Positions 1-9,293 of a stretch of 64,000 bases of DNA are shown in pieces. A program made the translations under genes and the position numbers. Each line of letters opens with the position of its first letter. The first letter of the stretch is position 1. The stretch lies in NCBI GenBank assembly GCA_965246785.1, contig CBDFFM010000004.1:186001-250000 (forward strand), given 5' to 3'. The notes under the pieces were generated by a model. That model did not search any database and was not told the origin of the DNA. It was given only the letters and a program-made list of their open reading frames with translations. The stretch is from UBA1952 sp965246785. Its GTDB lineage: Bacteria; Bacteroidota; Bacteroidia; Chitinophagales; Chitinophagaceae.

Positions 1-660
1 CATGAGCTGAAGACGCCGGTAACGACTGTGAAGGTAGCGCTGGAAGCCTTAGGTGAGGAAGCCGTGCTGGAAAACCGTGCAACCGTACGCGAGTATGTGG
101 ATATAGCCGCGCAGGAATTGCAGCGGCTGGAATTGCTGATCAATGGCACGCTGCACAACTCGTTGATGGAATCGGGCAGGCTGCCAATGCAATTTGCGCC
201 GGCGGATTTGCGCGCGCTTACAGAAAGCCTCGTCGGCTCGCTGCGTCTGCGCCTTCAAAAGTCCGGAGCACAGGTTTCGCTTTCTTTTACCGGCGACGAT
301 TTTACCATTAAGGCGGATAAGCTGCACATCCAGGGCGTCTTGCTCAACATCATTGACAATGCGCTGAAGTATGGCGGGGATGGCGTGCGTATTTGCATAG
401 ACGGCGTTGCAACTTCTGACGCAGTCTGGCTTTCAATAAGCGATGACGGGCCTGGCATCCCGGCGGCCTATACGAAGCGGGTCTTTGAAAGATTCTTCCG
501 CGTGCCCACCGGCAACCTGCATCTTGTGAAAGGCTACGGTCTCGGACTGAGCTATGCGGCGGAAGTTGCGCGGCTGCATGGCGGCAGCATCACCGTGAGC
601 AGCGATGAAGGCAAAGGCGGCACGTTTACGCTACAGCTTCCTAAACACAGAACCGCATGA
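1..660 (+). CDS. Sensor histidine kinase, C-terminal part (5' end outside window)
   Basis: The frame is open from base 1, where the codons read HELKTPVT, the phospho-acceptor H box of a HisKA domain; the sensor part is therefore outside the window. After the dimerisation helices comes a HATPase_c domain with an N box (NIIDNALKYGG), G1 (DDGPGIP), F box (FERFFRV) and G2 (GYGLGLSYAAEVARLHGG). It autophosphorylates on the H-box histidine and passes phosphate to the response regulator encoded directly downstream, with which it overlaps by 4 nt (ATGA). The sensed signal cannot be told from this part. Confidence 0.95.
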   Translation, partial: HELKTPVTTVKVALEALGEEAVLENRATVREYVDIAAQELQRLELLINGTLHNSLMESGRLPMQFAPADLRALTESLVGSLRLRLQKSGAQVSLSFTGDDFTIKADKLHIQGVLLNIIDNALKYGGDGVRICIDGVATSDAVWLSISDDGPGIPAAYTKRVFERFFRVPTGNLHLVKGYGLGLSYAAEVARLHGGSITVSSDEGKGGTFTLQLPKHRTA

Positions 661-1358
661 GAAAGCATCGCATTCTGTATGTGGAAGACGAGGCCTATCT
701 CGCGCGCATCGTCACGGAATCTTTAGCCCGAAAGGGCTTTAATGTGCTGCACCGCAAAGACGGTACGCGGCTGCTGGAGCATATCCAATCCTTTGCGCCG
801 GACGCCTGTGTGCTGGACGTGATGCTACCGCACATTGACGGCTTTACGCTCGGCAGCGCGGTGCGGGCTGCGCATCCAAAGCTGCCTATCATCTTCCTGA
901 CGGCTAAGTCGCAGACGAGCGATGTACTGGCGGGCTTCTCTTCCGGCGGCACTGATTACCTGCGTAAGCCGTTTAGTGTAGAAGAGCTGGCTGTGCGAGT
1001 GGAAGCGCAAATCCGTATTCATACTACGGATGCGGGAGCGGCGGCGCCTTTGCCGGAAGAGGTGGCTCTAGGCAATCTCATCTTTTACCCTTCCCAATAC
1101 GAACTGCAGTTTGGCGATGGAACGACACAGAAGCTTTCGTACCGGGAAACACAATTGCTCACCCTGCTTGCACAACATGCCAACCGTCCGGTGGAGCGCC
1201 GCATGCTGCTGCAAGCCATTTGGGGCGACGACAGCTTTTTCAACTCCCGCAATATGGACGTATATATCCGCAAGCTGCGCGACTACCTTTCTGCGGATAA
1301 GCGGCTGGAATTAATTACGCTTAAAGGGCAAGGGTATCATTTTGTGATGCCTACTTAA
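657..1358 (+). CDS. OmpR-family response regulator
   Basis: This is a 233-aa two-domain regulator. The receiver domain carries the acidic pair near residues 10-11, the phospho-acceptor Asp54 (VLDVMLP), the switch Thr82 and Lys104 (RKPF). The C-terminal winged helix ends in the typical segment SRNMDVYIRKLRDYL followed by LITLKGQGYHF. It is translationally coupled to the upstream kinase (4-nt overlap), so the two form one system. It overlaps tail to tail by 8 nt with msrA on the other strand. Target genes are unknown. Confidence 0.95.
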   Translation: MRKHRILYVEDEAYLARIVTESLARKGFNVLHRKDGTRLLEHIQSFAPDACVLDVMLPHIDGFTLGSAVRAAHPKLPIIFLTAKSQTSDVLAGFSSGGTDYLRKPFSVEELAVRVEAQIRIHTTDAGAAAPLPEEVALGNLIFYPSQYELQFGDGTTQKLSYRETQLLTLLAQHANRPVERRMLLQAIWGDDSFFNSRNMDVYIRKLRDYLSADKRLELITLKGQGYHFVMPT

Positions 1359-2031
1359 CAAGCTTGTCAGCAAACACTTTCCTGAACTTCTCCAGCTTCG
1401 GGCGGACTACAAACTGGCAATAAGGCTGGTCGCCATTCTGGTTGTAGTAATTCTGATGATAATCCTCAGCCTTATAGAATTTTTCCGCCGGCGCTATTTG
1501 TGTTACAACAGGCGCGTTATAGGCTTGCTCGTCATTCAGCTTCTTCTTGTAATCCTGCGCCGTTTGCCGCTGCGCATCGTTGTGGTAGAAAATGACAGAG
1601 CGGTATTGCGTGCCTACGTCATTTCCTTGCCTGTTGAGCTGTGTCGGATCGTGGGAAGTCCAGAATGCCGCAAGCAACTCGTCAAAGGAAACCTCGCGCG
1701 GGTCGTACCAGATGTTGGTTACTTCGGCATGTCCAGTAGTACCACTGCATACTTCGCTATAGGTGGGGTTTTCCATTTGGCCGCCCATGTAGCCGCTCTC
1801 CACGCGCTTCACGCCTATGAGCTGTTGGAATTGCGCCTCTGTACACCAGAAGCAGCCCGCGCCAAACGTGGCCTCTTGTAACGTCTCGTTCATGTTGCTT
1901 TGCGCAGCAGTATTCATTTGTTTGAAAGTTTCTGTTTTGATGTAGTGCTCGCCATCATCGCTTTGGCCACAGGCGCCGAAGCCAAGCGCCGAAAGCAGCA
2001 TCAGCCCAAGTGATTTAAGGTTAAGAGACAT
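1351..2031 (-). CDS. msrA: Peptide-methionine (S)-S-oxide reductase, lipoprotein form
   Basis: MsrA reduces the S-epimer of methionine sulfoxide in proteins. The catalytic motif GCFWC lies at residues 59-63 (Cys60), followed by the family segments GYMGG, TGHAEV and HDPTQLNRQGNDVGTQYRS. I start at the Met that opens a lipoprotein signal (MSLNLKSLGLMLLSALGFGAC, lipobox Cys21); an upstream in-frame Met would put 14 extra residues before it. The signal suggests export and membrane anchoring, so it probably repairs envelope proteins. It is a single gene, convergent with the response regulator. Confidence 0.93.
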   Translation of the reverse strand: MSLNLKSLGLMLLSALGFGACGQSDDGEHYIKTETFKQMNTAAQSNMNETLQEATFGAGCFWCTEAQFQQLIGVKRVESGYMGGQMENPTYSEVCSGTTGHAEVTNIWYDPREVSFDELLAAFWTSHDPTQLNRQGNDVGTQYRSVIFYHNDAQRQTAQDYKKKLNDEQAYNAPVVTQIAPAEKFYKAEDYHQNYYNQNGDQPYCQFVVRPKLEKFRKVFADKLVK

Positions 2032-2160
2032 CCTTATTAAAGTTAGGCCAGTATATACGCAGCCGTTGAGCATCTAGTCGGTCGTAAGCCGGTATTTAAC
2101 AGCCTATTTCCACGCGTAAAAAAGATTTTGCGGGAAAGGCCATAGGCTTATTTTTGCCGC

Positions 2161-2245
2161 GGAGAGATGGCAGAGCGGTCGAATGCGGCGGTCTTGAAAA
2201 CCGTTGAAGCGAAAGTTTCCGGGGGTTCGAATCCCTCTCTCTCCG
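2161..2245 (+). tRNA. tRNA-Ser (UGA anticodon)
   Basis: An 85-nt class II tRNA: acceptor stem GGAGAGA/TCTCTCC, anticodon loop CTTGAAA (anticodon TGA), long variable arm, T-loop TTCGAAT and discriminator G2245. CA follows directly in the DNA, so CCA is not fully encoded. Confidence 0.95.
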
Positions 2246-2251
2246 CAGCTA

Positions 2252-2280
2252 AATCCCGCGTCATGCGGGATTTTTCTTTT
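2252..2280 (+). terminator. Rho-independent terminator of tRNA-Ser(UGA)
   Basis: Hairpin AATCCCGC / GCGGGATT with a 5-nt loop followed by TTTCTTTT, six bases after the tRNA. Confidence 0.8.
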
Positions 2281-2356
2281 GTGAAGCACTGCGGATGTGC
2301 AGGTAGCTCCATACCGGGGAAATCTCTTTCTTCCACATGATTAACTTGCGTGAGAA

Positions 2357-2917
2357 ATGGCCTATCAACTCTACGATGTGCAGGGAAATACCATTGCCCG
2401 GCACGATTTGCAGGACAAGGGCGTCTGGTGCGAAATGGGAGCGGCGAAGGAAGATGTATTTGTGCGCCTGTACGGAGCAAGGCTTGGACTCATTATTAAC
2501 CCCGAAAAGGAAAATAATCCGTTTGCTCCCGACCTTTATAATACGGTGAAGCAGGTACGCGGCGACCTGAAAGAGCAAGGCACGCCGTTTTTTCAGGCCG
2601 GGGTAAGATTTGGCCTTGACCCGCAGCTTACGGTCGTATTCAATGTAAAGGACAAGATCCGTTATGAGCAACTATATCCTGAGCTGGAGATATATTTCTG
2701 GGTGGATTGGCAGGTTGTACGATTCTCCAATGGGAATAAGGATATAAAAGTGCAGCCGCTCACTGGCGTCTGGCACATTCCTTTTCTGGCGCTGGCAAAG
2801 CTTACCGAAAGCGCGCCGGTACATCATTACGGCCAACGGATTGGCGATACCATGGGAAATGCAAAAAGCAGCTACGTACTTCATTTAGGCAACCCTGCAT
2901 TTACAAGGATTGCTTAA
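2357..2917 (+). CDS. Conserved hypothetical protein, possible PD-(D/E)xK nuclease fold
   Basis: This 186-aa soluble protein has no signal peptide. I do not recognise a named family with certainty. The spacing of PD (in NPFAPDLY) and DLK (in RGDLKEQGTPFF), followed by a conserved-looking segment (LDPQLTVVFNVKDKIRYEQLYP), would fit a PD-(D/E)xK nuclease core with metal ligands D...(D)xK. That reading is an inference from motif spacing only. Its end overlaps the longest possible form of the downstream pnuC by 8 nt, so the two may be cotranscribed. Confidence 0.6.
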   Translation: MAYQLYDVQGNTIARHDLQDKGVWCEMGAAKEDVFVRLYGARLGLIINPEKENNPFAPDLYNTVKQVRGDLKEQGTPFFQAGVRFGLDPQLTVVFNVKDKIRYEQLYPELEIYFWVDWQVVRFSNGNKDIKVQPLTGVWHIPFLALAKLTESAPVHHYGQRIGDTMGNAKSSYVLHLGNPAFTRIA

Positions 2918-2954
2918 CGCGTACCCGGAAACTGTCCCAAGCGAAGTACCAGAC

Positions 2955-3575
2955 ATGCCTATCACCTATTGGATAGCCAAGCTGATTGCCGACATAAAGT
3001 CCACCTCGCTACCGGAATGGTTCGGCGTAGGTTTCGGTGTGGCGGAAGTTCTGCTGGCGAAGGCGAATAATATGCTACTATATCCAGCGGGCATCATCAG
3101 CGTCGTCATCACTTCCTACATCTTCTATACTTCCGGGCTGTATGCGGAGAGCTTGCTTAATGCCTATTATCTCGTCATGAGTATTTACGGCTGGGCGCTT
3201 TGGTTACGCAGCGGCGGTCAGCCTCCGCTTCCCGTGTCATCTGCTAATCGCCGCGACTGGATTGTAATATCGGCTATTGTCGTTATCGGATTCGTAGTGC
3301 TCGCGTTTGTACTGCGCCGCTGGACAGATTCATCCGTGCCACTGTGGGATGCTTGGGTAAGTGCCACGGCTTGGGCAGGCATGTGGCTGCTGGCGCATCG
3401 TAAGGTGGAGAACTGGCTGCTGCTGAACCTTAGCAATGCCTTTGCCATACCGCTATTACTATACAAAGGCCTCCCGCTTTATGCCCTGCTCACGGTTATC
3501 CTATTCGTCGTAGCGGTGCAAGGCTATTTTTCATGGAAGAAGATTTTGCGCTCTTCTCCCGTTGGCGCACGTTAA
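2955..3575 (+). CDS. pnuC: Nicotinamide riboside transporter PnuC
   Basis: About 206 aa with seven predicted membrane segments and the PnuC signature (WFGVGFGVAEVLLAKANN, AYYLVMSIYGWALWL, W..A...GMWLLAHRKVENW). PnuC proteins carry nicotinamide riboside across the inner membrane for NAD synthesis. The start is uncertain: an upstream Met at 2910 lies within the end of the previous gene and adds 15 hydrophilic residues; I prefer the Met at 2955. No NadR-like kinase is next to it. Confidence 0.88.
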   Translation: MPITYWIAKLIADIKSTSLPEWFGVGFGVAEVLLAKANNMLLYPAGIISVVITSYIFYTSGLYAESLLNAYYLVMSIYGWALWLRSGGQPPLPVSSANRRDWIVISAIVVIGFVVLAFVLRRWTDSSVPLWDAWVSATAWAGMWLLAHRKVENWLLLNLSNAFAIPLLLYKGLPLYALLTVILFVVAVQGYFSWKKILRSSPVGAR

Positions 3576-3643
3576 GTTTATCAAGCCATTCACACAAACA
3601 CTGTAAAGGCTGCGGCTACTTTTGCCGGCACCACGCACACACT

Positions 3644-4261
3644 ATGACACGCGCCAAAACGCTTCTCGCCGGCATTGCACTTTCTGCCGTGCCCTTTCTC
3701 TTTAGTTGCACGCCTTCCAGTAAAAGCGGGCAGCCATCCGCTACTACAGGCAATGCGAATACAACCGCATCCACGTCCAGCACTGCGCGCCTTGCATACG
3801 TTGATATTGACTCTTTTGAGGCGCACTATGAAAGCCTGAAAAAGAAAAAGGATGAGTTTAAAGCCAAGCAGACCACTATGGAAGCCGAGTTGGAGCGCTC
3901 TGCCGGACAGATGCAGGCCGATTACGCGGCAGTGATGCGTAAGCAACAGTCAGGCACGCTCACGCAAAGCGAGGGCGAAGCCGCTCAAAAACGCCTCGGC
4001 CAGATGCAGCAAAGCTTAGAAACCCGCCGCGCCGCCATGACCAGCCAGTTCCAGGAGCAGTTAGAAGCATTCAACAAAGACCTGCATGAGGATATGGACG
4101 CATTCCTCGCTGATTATACAAAGTCGCACAATCTGGACTTCGTGCTTTCATATTCCCGCACCAATGCCCAGATTTTGTACGCCGCCAAAGGCTTCAACAT
4201 CACCGACGATGTGATTAAGGGCATGAATGAGCGCGCCGCGAAAGACACGAAAGGCAAATAA
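3644..4261 (+). CDS. OmpH/Skp-family periplasmic lipoprotein
   Basis: The start at 3644 gives a lipoprotein signal (MTRAKTLLAGIALSAVPFLFSC, Cys22) and a Ser/Thr-rich linker; the longer reading from 3533 lacks it. The mature part starts with LAYVDIDSF, the first strand of Skp/OmpH, followed by a long charged helix pair (coiled coil, residues about 65-150) and a C-terminal segment DFVLSYSRTNAQILYAAKGFNIT typical of the family. Skp chaperones bind unfolded outer-membrane proteins in the periplasm; here the lipid anchor would tether it. The next gene follows closely. Confidence 0.85.
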   Translation: MTRAKTLLAGIALSAVPFLFSCTPSSKSGQPSATTGNANTTASTSSTARLAYVDIDSFEAHYESLKKKKDEFKAKQTTMEAELERSAGQMQADYAAVMRKQQSGTLTQSEGEAAQKRLGQMQQSLETRRAAMTSQFQEQLEAFNKDLHEDMDAFLADYTKSHNLDFVLSYSRTNAQILYAAKGFNITDDVIKGMNERAAKDTKGK

Positions 4262-4279
4262 AGTATCTTGACGCCCTTT

Positions 4280-5734
4280 ATGGCTCAAGACGCTGCTACC
4301 AACGAACATTACCACCGCTCCCTGCGCCTGACCGATGGCGCCCTGCTCGTCATTGGCTCTATGATTGGCTCGGGCATATTCATTGTCTCCGCAGACATAG
4401 CCCGCACGCTTGGCTCCGCCGGATGGCTCATCGCCGTTTGGGTGCTTACGGGCGTCCTGACGCTGGCTGCCGCGCTTTCTTACGGAGAGTTAAGCGGCAT
4501 GTACCCGAAAGCGGGTGGTCAATACGTCTATCTGCGCGAAGCCTACGGCCCGATGTGGGGTTTCCTCTATGGCTGGGCCTTCTTCGCCGTCATTCAAACG
4601 GGCACGATTGCAGCGGTGGGCGTTGCGTTTGCCAAGTTTCTCGGCTACCTCGCGCCGGCGCTGAGCGAGAAGAGTATGCTTTTTCAAAGCGGCTCCTTTC
4701 ATATTTCCGCCGGTCAGCTTGTAGGCATCGGCATCATCGTCCTGCTAACGGCCATCAATAGCCGTGGCGTGGAAGGCGGAAAGTGGATAGGTGCCATCTT
4801 CACTTCCGCCAAAATTCTTGCAATGGCAGCGCTCATCTTTGCCGGCTTTGTGTTGGTGAAAGACGGTGGCGCTATCTGGAAGATGAACTGGACAGACGCG
4901 TGGATGGCCAAAGGCATTGCCAAAGGCCCGGACGGCAGCATTATGCATCAGATGCTTAACGGTGGCCCGCTCGTCCTCGCCATTTCTGGCGCTATGGTCG
5001 GCGCCATCTTTTCCTCGGATGCGTGGAACAACGTCACCTTTATAGCTGGAGAAATCAAGCGGCCAGAGCGCAACATTGGGCTTTCGCTATTCATAGGTAC
5101 GCTTGTGGTGACGCTGCTGTATGTGTGCATGAACCTGATGTACCTGAATGTGCTCTCCGTGCATGACATCGCCTTCGCGGAAGACGACCGCGTAGCACTG
5201 GCCGCCAGCCGGCAGTTGTTTGGCGCGGTGGGCACTACAATCATCGCATTGCTGGTAATGGTCAGCACCTTTGGCTGCAACAACGGCCTTATTCTTTCCG
5301 GCGCGCGGGTCTATAGCACGATGGCTCGGGATGGCCTTTTCATCCCAGCCGCCGCAAAGCTGAACCGCAAAGGTGTTCCGGCTGTTGCGCTGTGGATGCA
5401 GGCGGGCTGGGCAAGCGTCCTCTGCCTGAGCGGCAAGTATGGCGACTTGCTTGATTACATTGTCTTCGTCGTGCTAATCTTTTACATCCTCACTATCGGC
5501 GGCATCTTCGTGCTGCGGCGGAAGCGGCCCGACCTTCTGCGGCCTTACAAAGCCTTCGGGTATCCGGTAGTGCCGGTGCTGTATATCCTGCTGGCGGCTT
5601 TTATCTGTGTACTGCTGCTCAAAGTAAAGACGACGGCATGCCTTATCGGGATTGGCATTGTGGCTGTCGGCTTCCCGATTTACTTCCTGGTAAACAATGT
5701 CCGTAAGGGCGTGGCTGGCAGGAACGAGCCTTAA
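4280..5734 (+). CDS. APC-superfamily amino acid permease
   Basis: A 484-aa inner-membrane transporter with about twelve helices. The first carries the APC motif IGSMIGSGIFIVSADIAR; SYGELSGMYPKAGGQYVYLREAYG and the helix 6 region SDAWNNVTFIAGEIKRPERNI are also typical of LAT/APA-type carriers. It probably exchanges or imports amino acids; the substrate cannot be assigned. I start at ATG 4280 and not at TTG 4268. It lies 18 nt after the OmpH-like gene. Confidence 0.9.
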   Translation: MAQDAATNEHYHRSLRLTDGALLVIGSMIGSGIFIVSADIARTLGSAGWLIAVWVLTGVLTLAAALSYGELSGMYPKAGGQYVYLREAYGPMWGFLYGWAFFAVIQTGTIAAVGVAFAKFLGYLAPALSEKSMLFQSGSFHISAGQLVGIGIIVLLTAINSRGVEGGKWIGAIFTSAKILAMAALIFAGFVLVKDGGAIWKMNWTDAWMAKGIAKGPDGSIMHQMLNGGPLVLAISGAMVGAIFSSDAWNNVTFIAGEIKRPERNIGLSLFIGTLVVTLLYVCMNLMYLNVLSVHDIAFAEDDRVALAASRQLFGAVGTTIIALLVMVSTFGCNNGLILSGARVYSTMARDGLFIPAAAKLNRKGVPAVALWMQAGWASVLCLSGKYGDLLDYIVFVVLIFYILTIGGIFVLRRKRPDLLRPYKAFGYPVVPVLYILLAAFICVLLLKVKTTACLIGIGIVAVGFPIYFLVNNVRKGVAGRNEP

Positions 5735-5784
5735 AAACTTTGCGCAACTCTGCGGTTCTTTGCGTCCTTTGCGGTTCTGAAATC

Positions 5785-6813
5785 ATGCAGTCGTTACAAG
5801 AAATCTTTGCCCGGATGGACGGCCTCCACGTAGCCGTTGTAGGCGACGTGATGCTGGACAATTACTGGTGGGGCGAGGTGGACAGAATTTCGCCGGAAGC
5901 GCCGGTTCCCATCGTAGCCCTCAGCAAGCGGGAAAGCCGCCTCGGCGGTGCCGCCAACGTAGCCTTAAACTGCCGCGCATTGGGTGGGAAGGTGAGCCTG
6001 TGCAGCGTAATTGGCGAGGACGGCGAAGGTGACACCCTCCTCCGACTATCTGGAGAAGCTGGCATTGACATGAGCGCAACGCTGCGCAGCAAAACCCGCG
6101 CAACTACGACTAAAACACGCGTCATTGCCCGACACCAGCAAATGATGCGCTTAGACGATGAGCACGCGGAAGACCTGAGCGTCGAAGAAGAGCATCCGTT
6201 CATAGACCTCGTTTTGCGCTTTTTACAAAGAGAAAAACCGCAGGTGCTCATTTTTGAAGATTACAACAAAGGCGTGCTGAAGGAAAACGTCATCAGCCGC
6301 ATCACCGCGCATTGCCGCGAAATTGGCATCCTAACCGCCGTTGACCCAAAGAAGAAGAATTTTCTGGCGTACAAAGACGTTGACATTTTTAAGCCCAATC
6401 TGAAAGAAGTGCGGGAAGGACTGAACGTTTCGTTGGAAAGTTTGAACGTTAGAACGTTGGAACATGTGCACCAGCAGTTGCATGAGGCGTTAGGGCACCG
6501 GCTGACGTTCATCACGCTTTCCGATCATGGAGTCTTTGCACAGGAAGAGGGTGGGGAAGGCTTCATCATTCCATCGCACCTGCGCAACATCGCGGATGTG
6601 AGCGGTGCGGGCGATACCGTAATTGCGACCGCCGCAATGGTCTATGCAATTACGTGCGATGCACGAATGATGGCAGAAATTTCCAACATCGCCGGCGGGC
6701 TAGTATGCGAAGAGGTAGGCGTTGTGCCTATCAATAAAACATTGCTGGCAGCAGAAACGGAGCGGCTTTTAAGCGGTAGCGTTTCGACAGCGCCATTGGA
6801 AGTCCGCCATTAG
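5785..6813 (+). CDS. hldA: D-glycero-beta-D-manno-heptose-7-phosphate kinase (RfaE/HldE N-terminal type)
   Basis: This PfkB-family kinase has the two signatures (GGAANVALNCRALGG; DVSGAGDTVIATAAM, catalytic Asp in GAGD near residue 277). GDVMLDNYWWGEVDRISPEAPVPI is the RfaE1 N-terminus. It phosphorylates heptose 7-phosphate for LPS inner-core ADP-heptose synthesis. The adenylyltransferase half found in HldE is absent, so a separate gene should supply it. An unusual insert (LNVSLESLNVRTLEHV, about 6420-6470) has a repetitive GTTGGAA-type DNA sequence similar to the intergenic repeats at 52.8 kb. Confidence 0.88.
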   Translation: MQSLQEIFARMDGLHVAVVGDVMLDNYWWGEVDRISPEAPVPIVALSKRESRLGGAANVALNCRALGGKVSLCSVIGEDGEGDTLLRLSGEAGIDMSATLRSKTRATTTKTRVIARHQQMMRLDDEHAEDLSVEEEHPFIDLVLRFLQREKPQVLIFEDYNKGVLKENVISRITAHCREIGILTAVDPKKKNFLAYKDVDIFKPNLKEVREGLNVSLESLNVRTLEHVHQQLHEALGHRLTFITLSDHGVFAQEEGGEGFIIPSHLRNIADVSGAGDTVIATAAMVYAITCDARMMAEISNIAGGLVCEEVGVVPINKTLLAAETERLLSGSVSTAPLEVRH

Positions 6814-6817
6814 CCGC

Positions 6818-7633
6818 TTACTTCCGGCCCGGAATGTTTACGCCAAGACTCAGAATCATCTCAAAAGTGCCAAAGGCCTGCCGCGCCGTGCCTTCATAAA
6901 TCTTCAGACCTGAATAGCGGGCGTAGTCCAGCTTTAATCCGTATTCCAGATAAGCATATCGGAAAAATGTCGCTTTGAGGTCGGCTTCAACGCCGGCATT
7001 CCAGCCGCCAAACTGGAAATGCGGCTCATTTTCCTTACCGAAAAAAGAATTGTCCACATGTGGCACCACTGGCCCGATGCCTGCCTTACCGAGCGCGTCC
7101 AGCCGGAAACGGTTGCGCGACCACTGGCCGAGCTTCTTGCGCTTAACGATGTTGATAAGAAAGAAATTCGCGCCGTTATTCAGGTAGTAATGGAAACCTT
7201 CAGCGCCTGCGAATCGGACGGTCGTATCCACATCCCGGTCTTGTAAGCGGCCTGTTATGCGAAGATTCTGATTGTCGGAGATGATGAATTTGGTATGGTC
7301 AAAATTGATTTCCAGCCCAATGCCGCGCTCCTCGTTCAGCATGTAACCAATGCGATAGTTGTACTGCGGAATGGTCAAATCCATTTTGAAAATGCTCTGC
7401 TGGTTCCAGCCCTCATTGTCATGGCCGTCCACATTGCGGAAGGCGTAGTCATTACCCAGCGACTCCTGCTTTACATGCACTGTGCTGTTGGCATACCAGG
7501 CGCTGTTGTAGCCCCATGAAAAGTAAAAGGAATGCTTGCGCTTATGCGGGGCAGGCGCAGTAGTTTGGCTATTGGCAGATGAAAAAATGGCGAGGCAGCA
7601 AGCCGCTGCAATCAGCCGCAGTGTATAGTTCAC
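6818..7633 (-). CDS. Secreted/outer-membrane beta-barrel-like protein
   Basis: A 271-aa protein with a signal peptide (MNYTLRLIAAACCLAIFSSANSQ). The rest alternates hydrophobic and polar residues with many aromatic strand ends (HSFYFSWGYNSAWYAN, YNYRIGYMLNEERGIGLEINF, YAYLEYGLKLDYARYSGL) and ends in a hydrophobic strand with GVNIP, as expected of a porin-like or OmpW/PorT-like barrel. Function unknown. It is convergent with hldA, separated by 4 nt. Confidence 0.75.
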   Translation of the reverse strand: MNYTLRLIAAACCLAIFSSANSQTTAPAPHKRKHSFYFSWGYNSAWYANSTVHVKQESLGNDYAFRNVDGHDNEGWNQQSIFKMDLTIPQYNYRIGYMLNEERGIGLEINFDHTKFIISDNQNLRITGRLQDRDVDTTVRFAGAEGFHYYLNNGANFFLINIVKRKKLGQWSRNRFRLDALGKAGIGPVVPHVDNSFFGKENEPHFQFGGWNAGVEADLKATFFRYAYLEYGLKLDYARYSGLKIYEGTARQAFGTFEMILSLGVNIPGRK

Positions 7634-7672
7634 GCGAAGATGTGTGTGACTGCAAATATCCCGTAAAAAAGG

Positions 7673-9217
7673 CTAATCGGCTGAAAGGTGCTGTTTTAGG
7701 AATGTCTCCCAAGTCTGCAACTGCTTCCCCTTCATCACCCTCGGAAACTTACTCATCCCGCCTTCGCGGCCAATGTGCTTTAGGTAATCGTAGAACGTCT
7801 GGAGCGGAAGCGTTTCCACGAATATCTCTTTCAAAGCAGATTCCCGCTCTACCGCGTAGTCGTCGTTGATTGCGCGTAGCGTCTCGTCAATGATGCGACG
7901 CACTGCCGCTGCATCCGGCGTGCAGTCATCGCAGCCAATGTACCAGCGGTGGGCAAAGCGGCCTTCGTAAGAAAAGCCAGCAACCGTGAATTCGCGGATG
8001 GTGATGCCGAGTTTACGCTGCACCGTCTCCACGGCCTTATTCATATTGTCTACGCTCAGGTGCTCGCCGCAAAGGGAAAGGAACTGCTTCGTGCGGCCTG
8101 AAATGGCAAACTCTGCCGCCGCCACGTCTGTAAAGCGAATGACATCGCCAATGATGTAGCGCCACGCGCCGGCGCAGGTAGTCAGCATCACCGCATAGTC
8201 CACGCCCGGCTCTACCTGCGCAATATTCAGCGCCACGGGATTAGGAAGGGGCTCGCCATTCTCATCAAAATTCTCTTCGTTGAAAGGAATGAACTCAAAG
8301 AAAATTCCGGCATTCAGCACGAGTCGGATGCCTTTGTCCGGCGCCGGCTGAAAGCCGAAGGAGCCCTCGGAAGCCATGTAGGTTTCTGAGAAAGCAATTG
8401 GTTTGCCAAGCAGCTTCTTAAAAGCTTCCCGATAAGGCTCAAAGGAAACACCGCCGTGGATGTAGATGGCGAGGTTGGGCCAGATTTCGTGGATGTTGTC
8501 CACTTTATGAAAGGCGATGATGCGCTCCAGCACAATCTGCACCCATGCCGGTACGCCGCAAATGGTGCCGACGTCCCATTCCCGCGCTTTGCGTACAATG
8601 AGCTTTATACGCGCTTCCCATTCTTTGGTCTGGGAGATTTTTTGACCCGGCTTGTAAAGCAGCGACGACATCCAGCGCGGCATTGTCTTGGCGGAAATGC
8701 CGCTCATGTCGCCCTCATAGTAGCCGCTCTTCTCGTACAGGGAAGTGGTGCCGCCGAGCATGAGGATGCCTTTCTCATATGCCTTCTTCGGCACCTTGAA
8801 GTTGGAGAGGGCGCACATCTGCTTCCAGGCTACCTGCTTGGTGCTCTTCATCATTTCCGTAGTCACGGGAATGTGCTTGGACGATGATTCTGAGGTGCCG
8901 GAGGAAAGGGCGAAGAACTTCACCTTCCCCGGCCAGGTTACATTCTCCTCGCCTTCCAGCAGGCGGTGCCACCACTGGTCATACATCTGGTTGTAGGTAT
9001 GCACTGGCACGCGCTCGCGGAATGCCTTGACAAAATCTACCTCGTGGCTCAGGATGCCGGCGAAATCGTACTGCTTGCCGAAAGCGGTGTACTGTCCACG
9101 CTCTAACAGGGCGCGTAATGTGCGCCGCTGATAAGAGATGGCGGAGGCATTTCTATGAGAGAGCTTATGGGAAAGCCAAAGGGAACGGGCAACGATATTT
9201 CCGACGATTGCGGCCAT
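7673..9217 (-). CDS. GH3 auxin-responsive-promoter family protein (acyl-adenylating enzyme)
   Basis: A 514-aa protein matching the bacterial GH3 family: ATP-binding SSGTSESSSKHIPVT, later YMASEGSFGFQ and WRYIIGDVIRFTD, and a C-terminal domain with GYSYEGRFAHRWYIG-like sequence. In plants, GH3 enzymes join acyl acids to amino acids by adenylation. The Bacteroidota members are widespread but their substrate is not established. No signal peptide. It stands alone; the 272 bp upstream hold several short hairpins. Confidence 0.85.
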   Translation of the reverse strand: MAAIVGNIVARSLWLSHKLSHRNASAISYQRRTLRALLERGQYTAFGKQYDFAGILSHEVDFVKAFRERVPVHTYNQMYDQWWHRLLEGEENVTWPGKVKFFALSSGTSESSSKHIPVTTEMMKSTKQVAWKQMCALSNFKVPKKAYEKGILMLGGTTSLYEKSGYYEGDMSGISAKTMPRWMSSLLYKPGQKISQTKEWEARIKLIVRKAREWDVGTICGVPAWVQIVLERIIAFHKVDNIHEIWPNLAIYIHGGVSFEPYREAFKKLLGKPIAFSETYMASEGSFGFQPAPDKGIRLVLNAGIFFEFIPFNEENFDENGEPLPNPVALNIAQVEPGVDYAVMLTTCAGAWRYIIGDVIRFTDVAAAEFAISGRTKQFLSLCGEHLSVDNMNKAVETVQRKLGITIREFTVAGFSYEGRFAHRWYIGCDDCTPDAAAVRRIIDETLRAINDDYAVERESALKEIFVETLPLQTFYDYLKHIGREGGMSKFPRVMKGKQLQTWETFLKQHLSAD

Positions 9218-9293
9218 GAATCTTTATATCCTTTCTGATGGTGCCTTGCGGCAAGGCGGCGGTAAAAATAACCATTCCCTCCTGCCTGTAACA

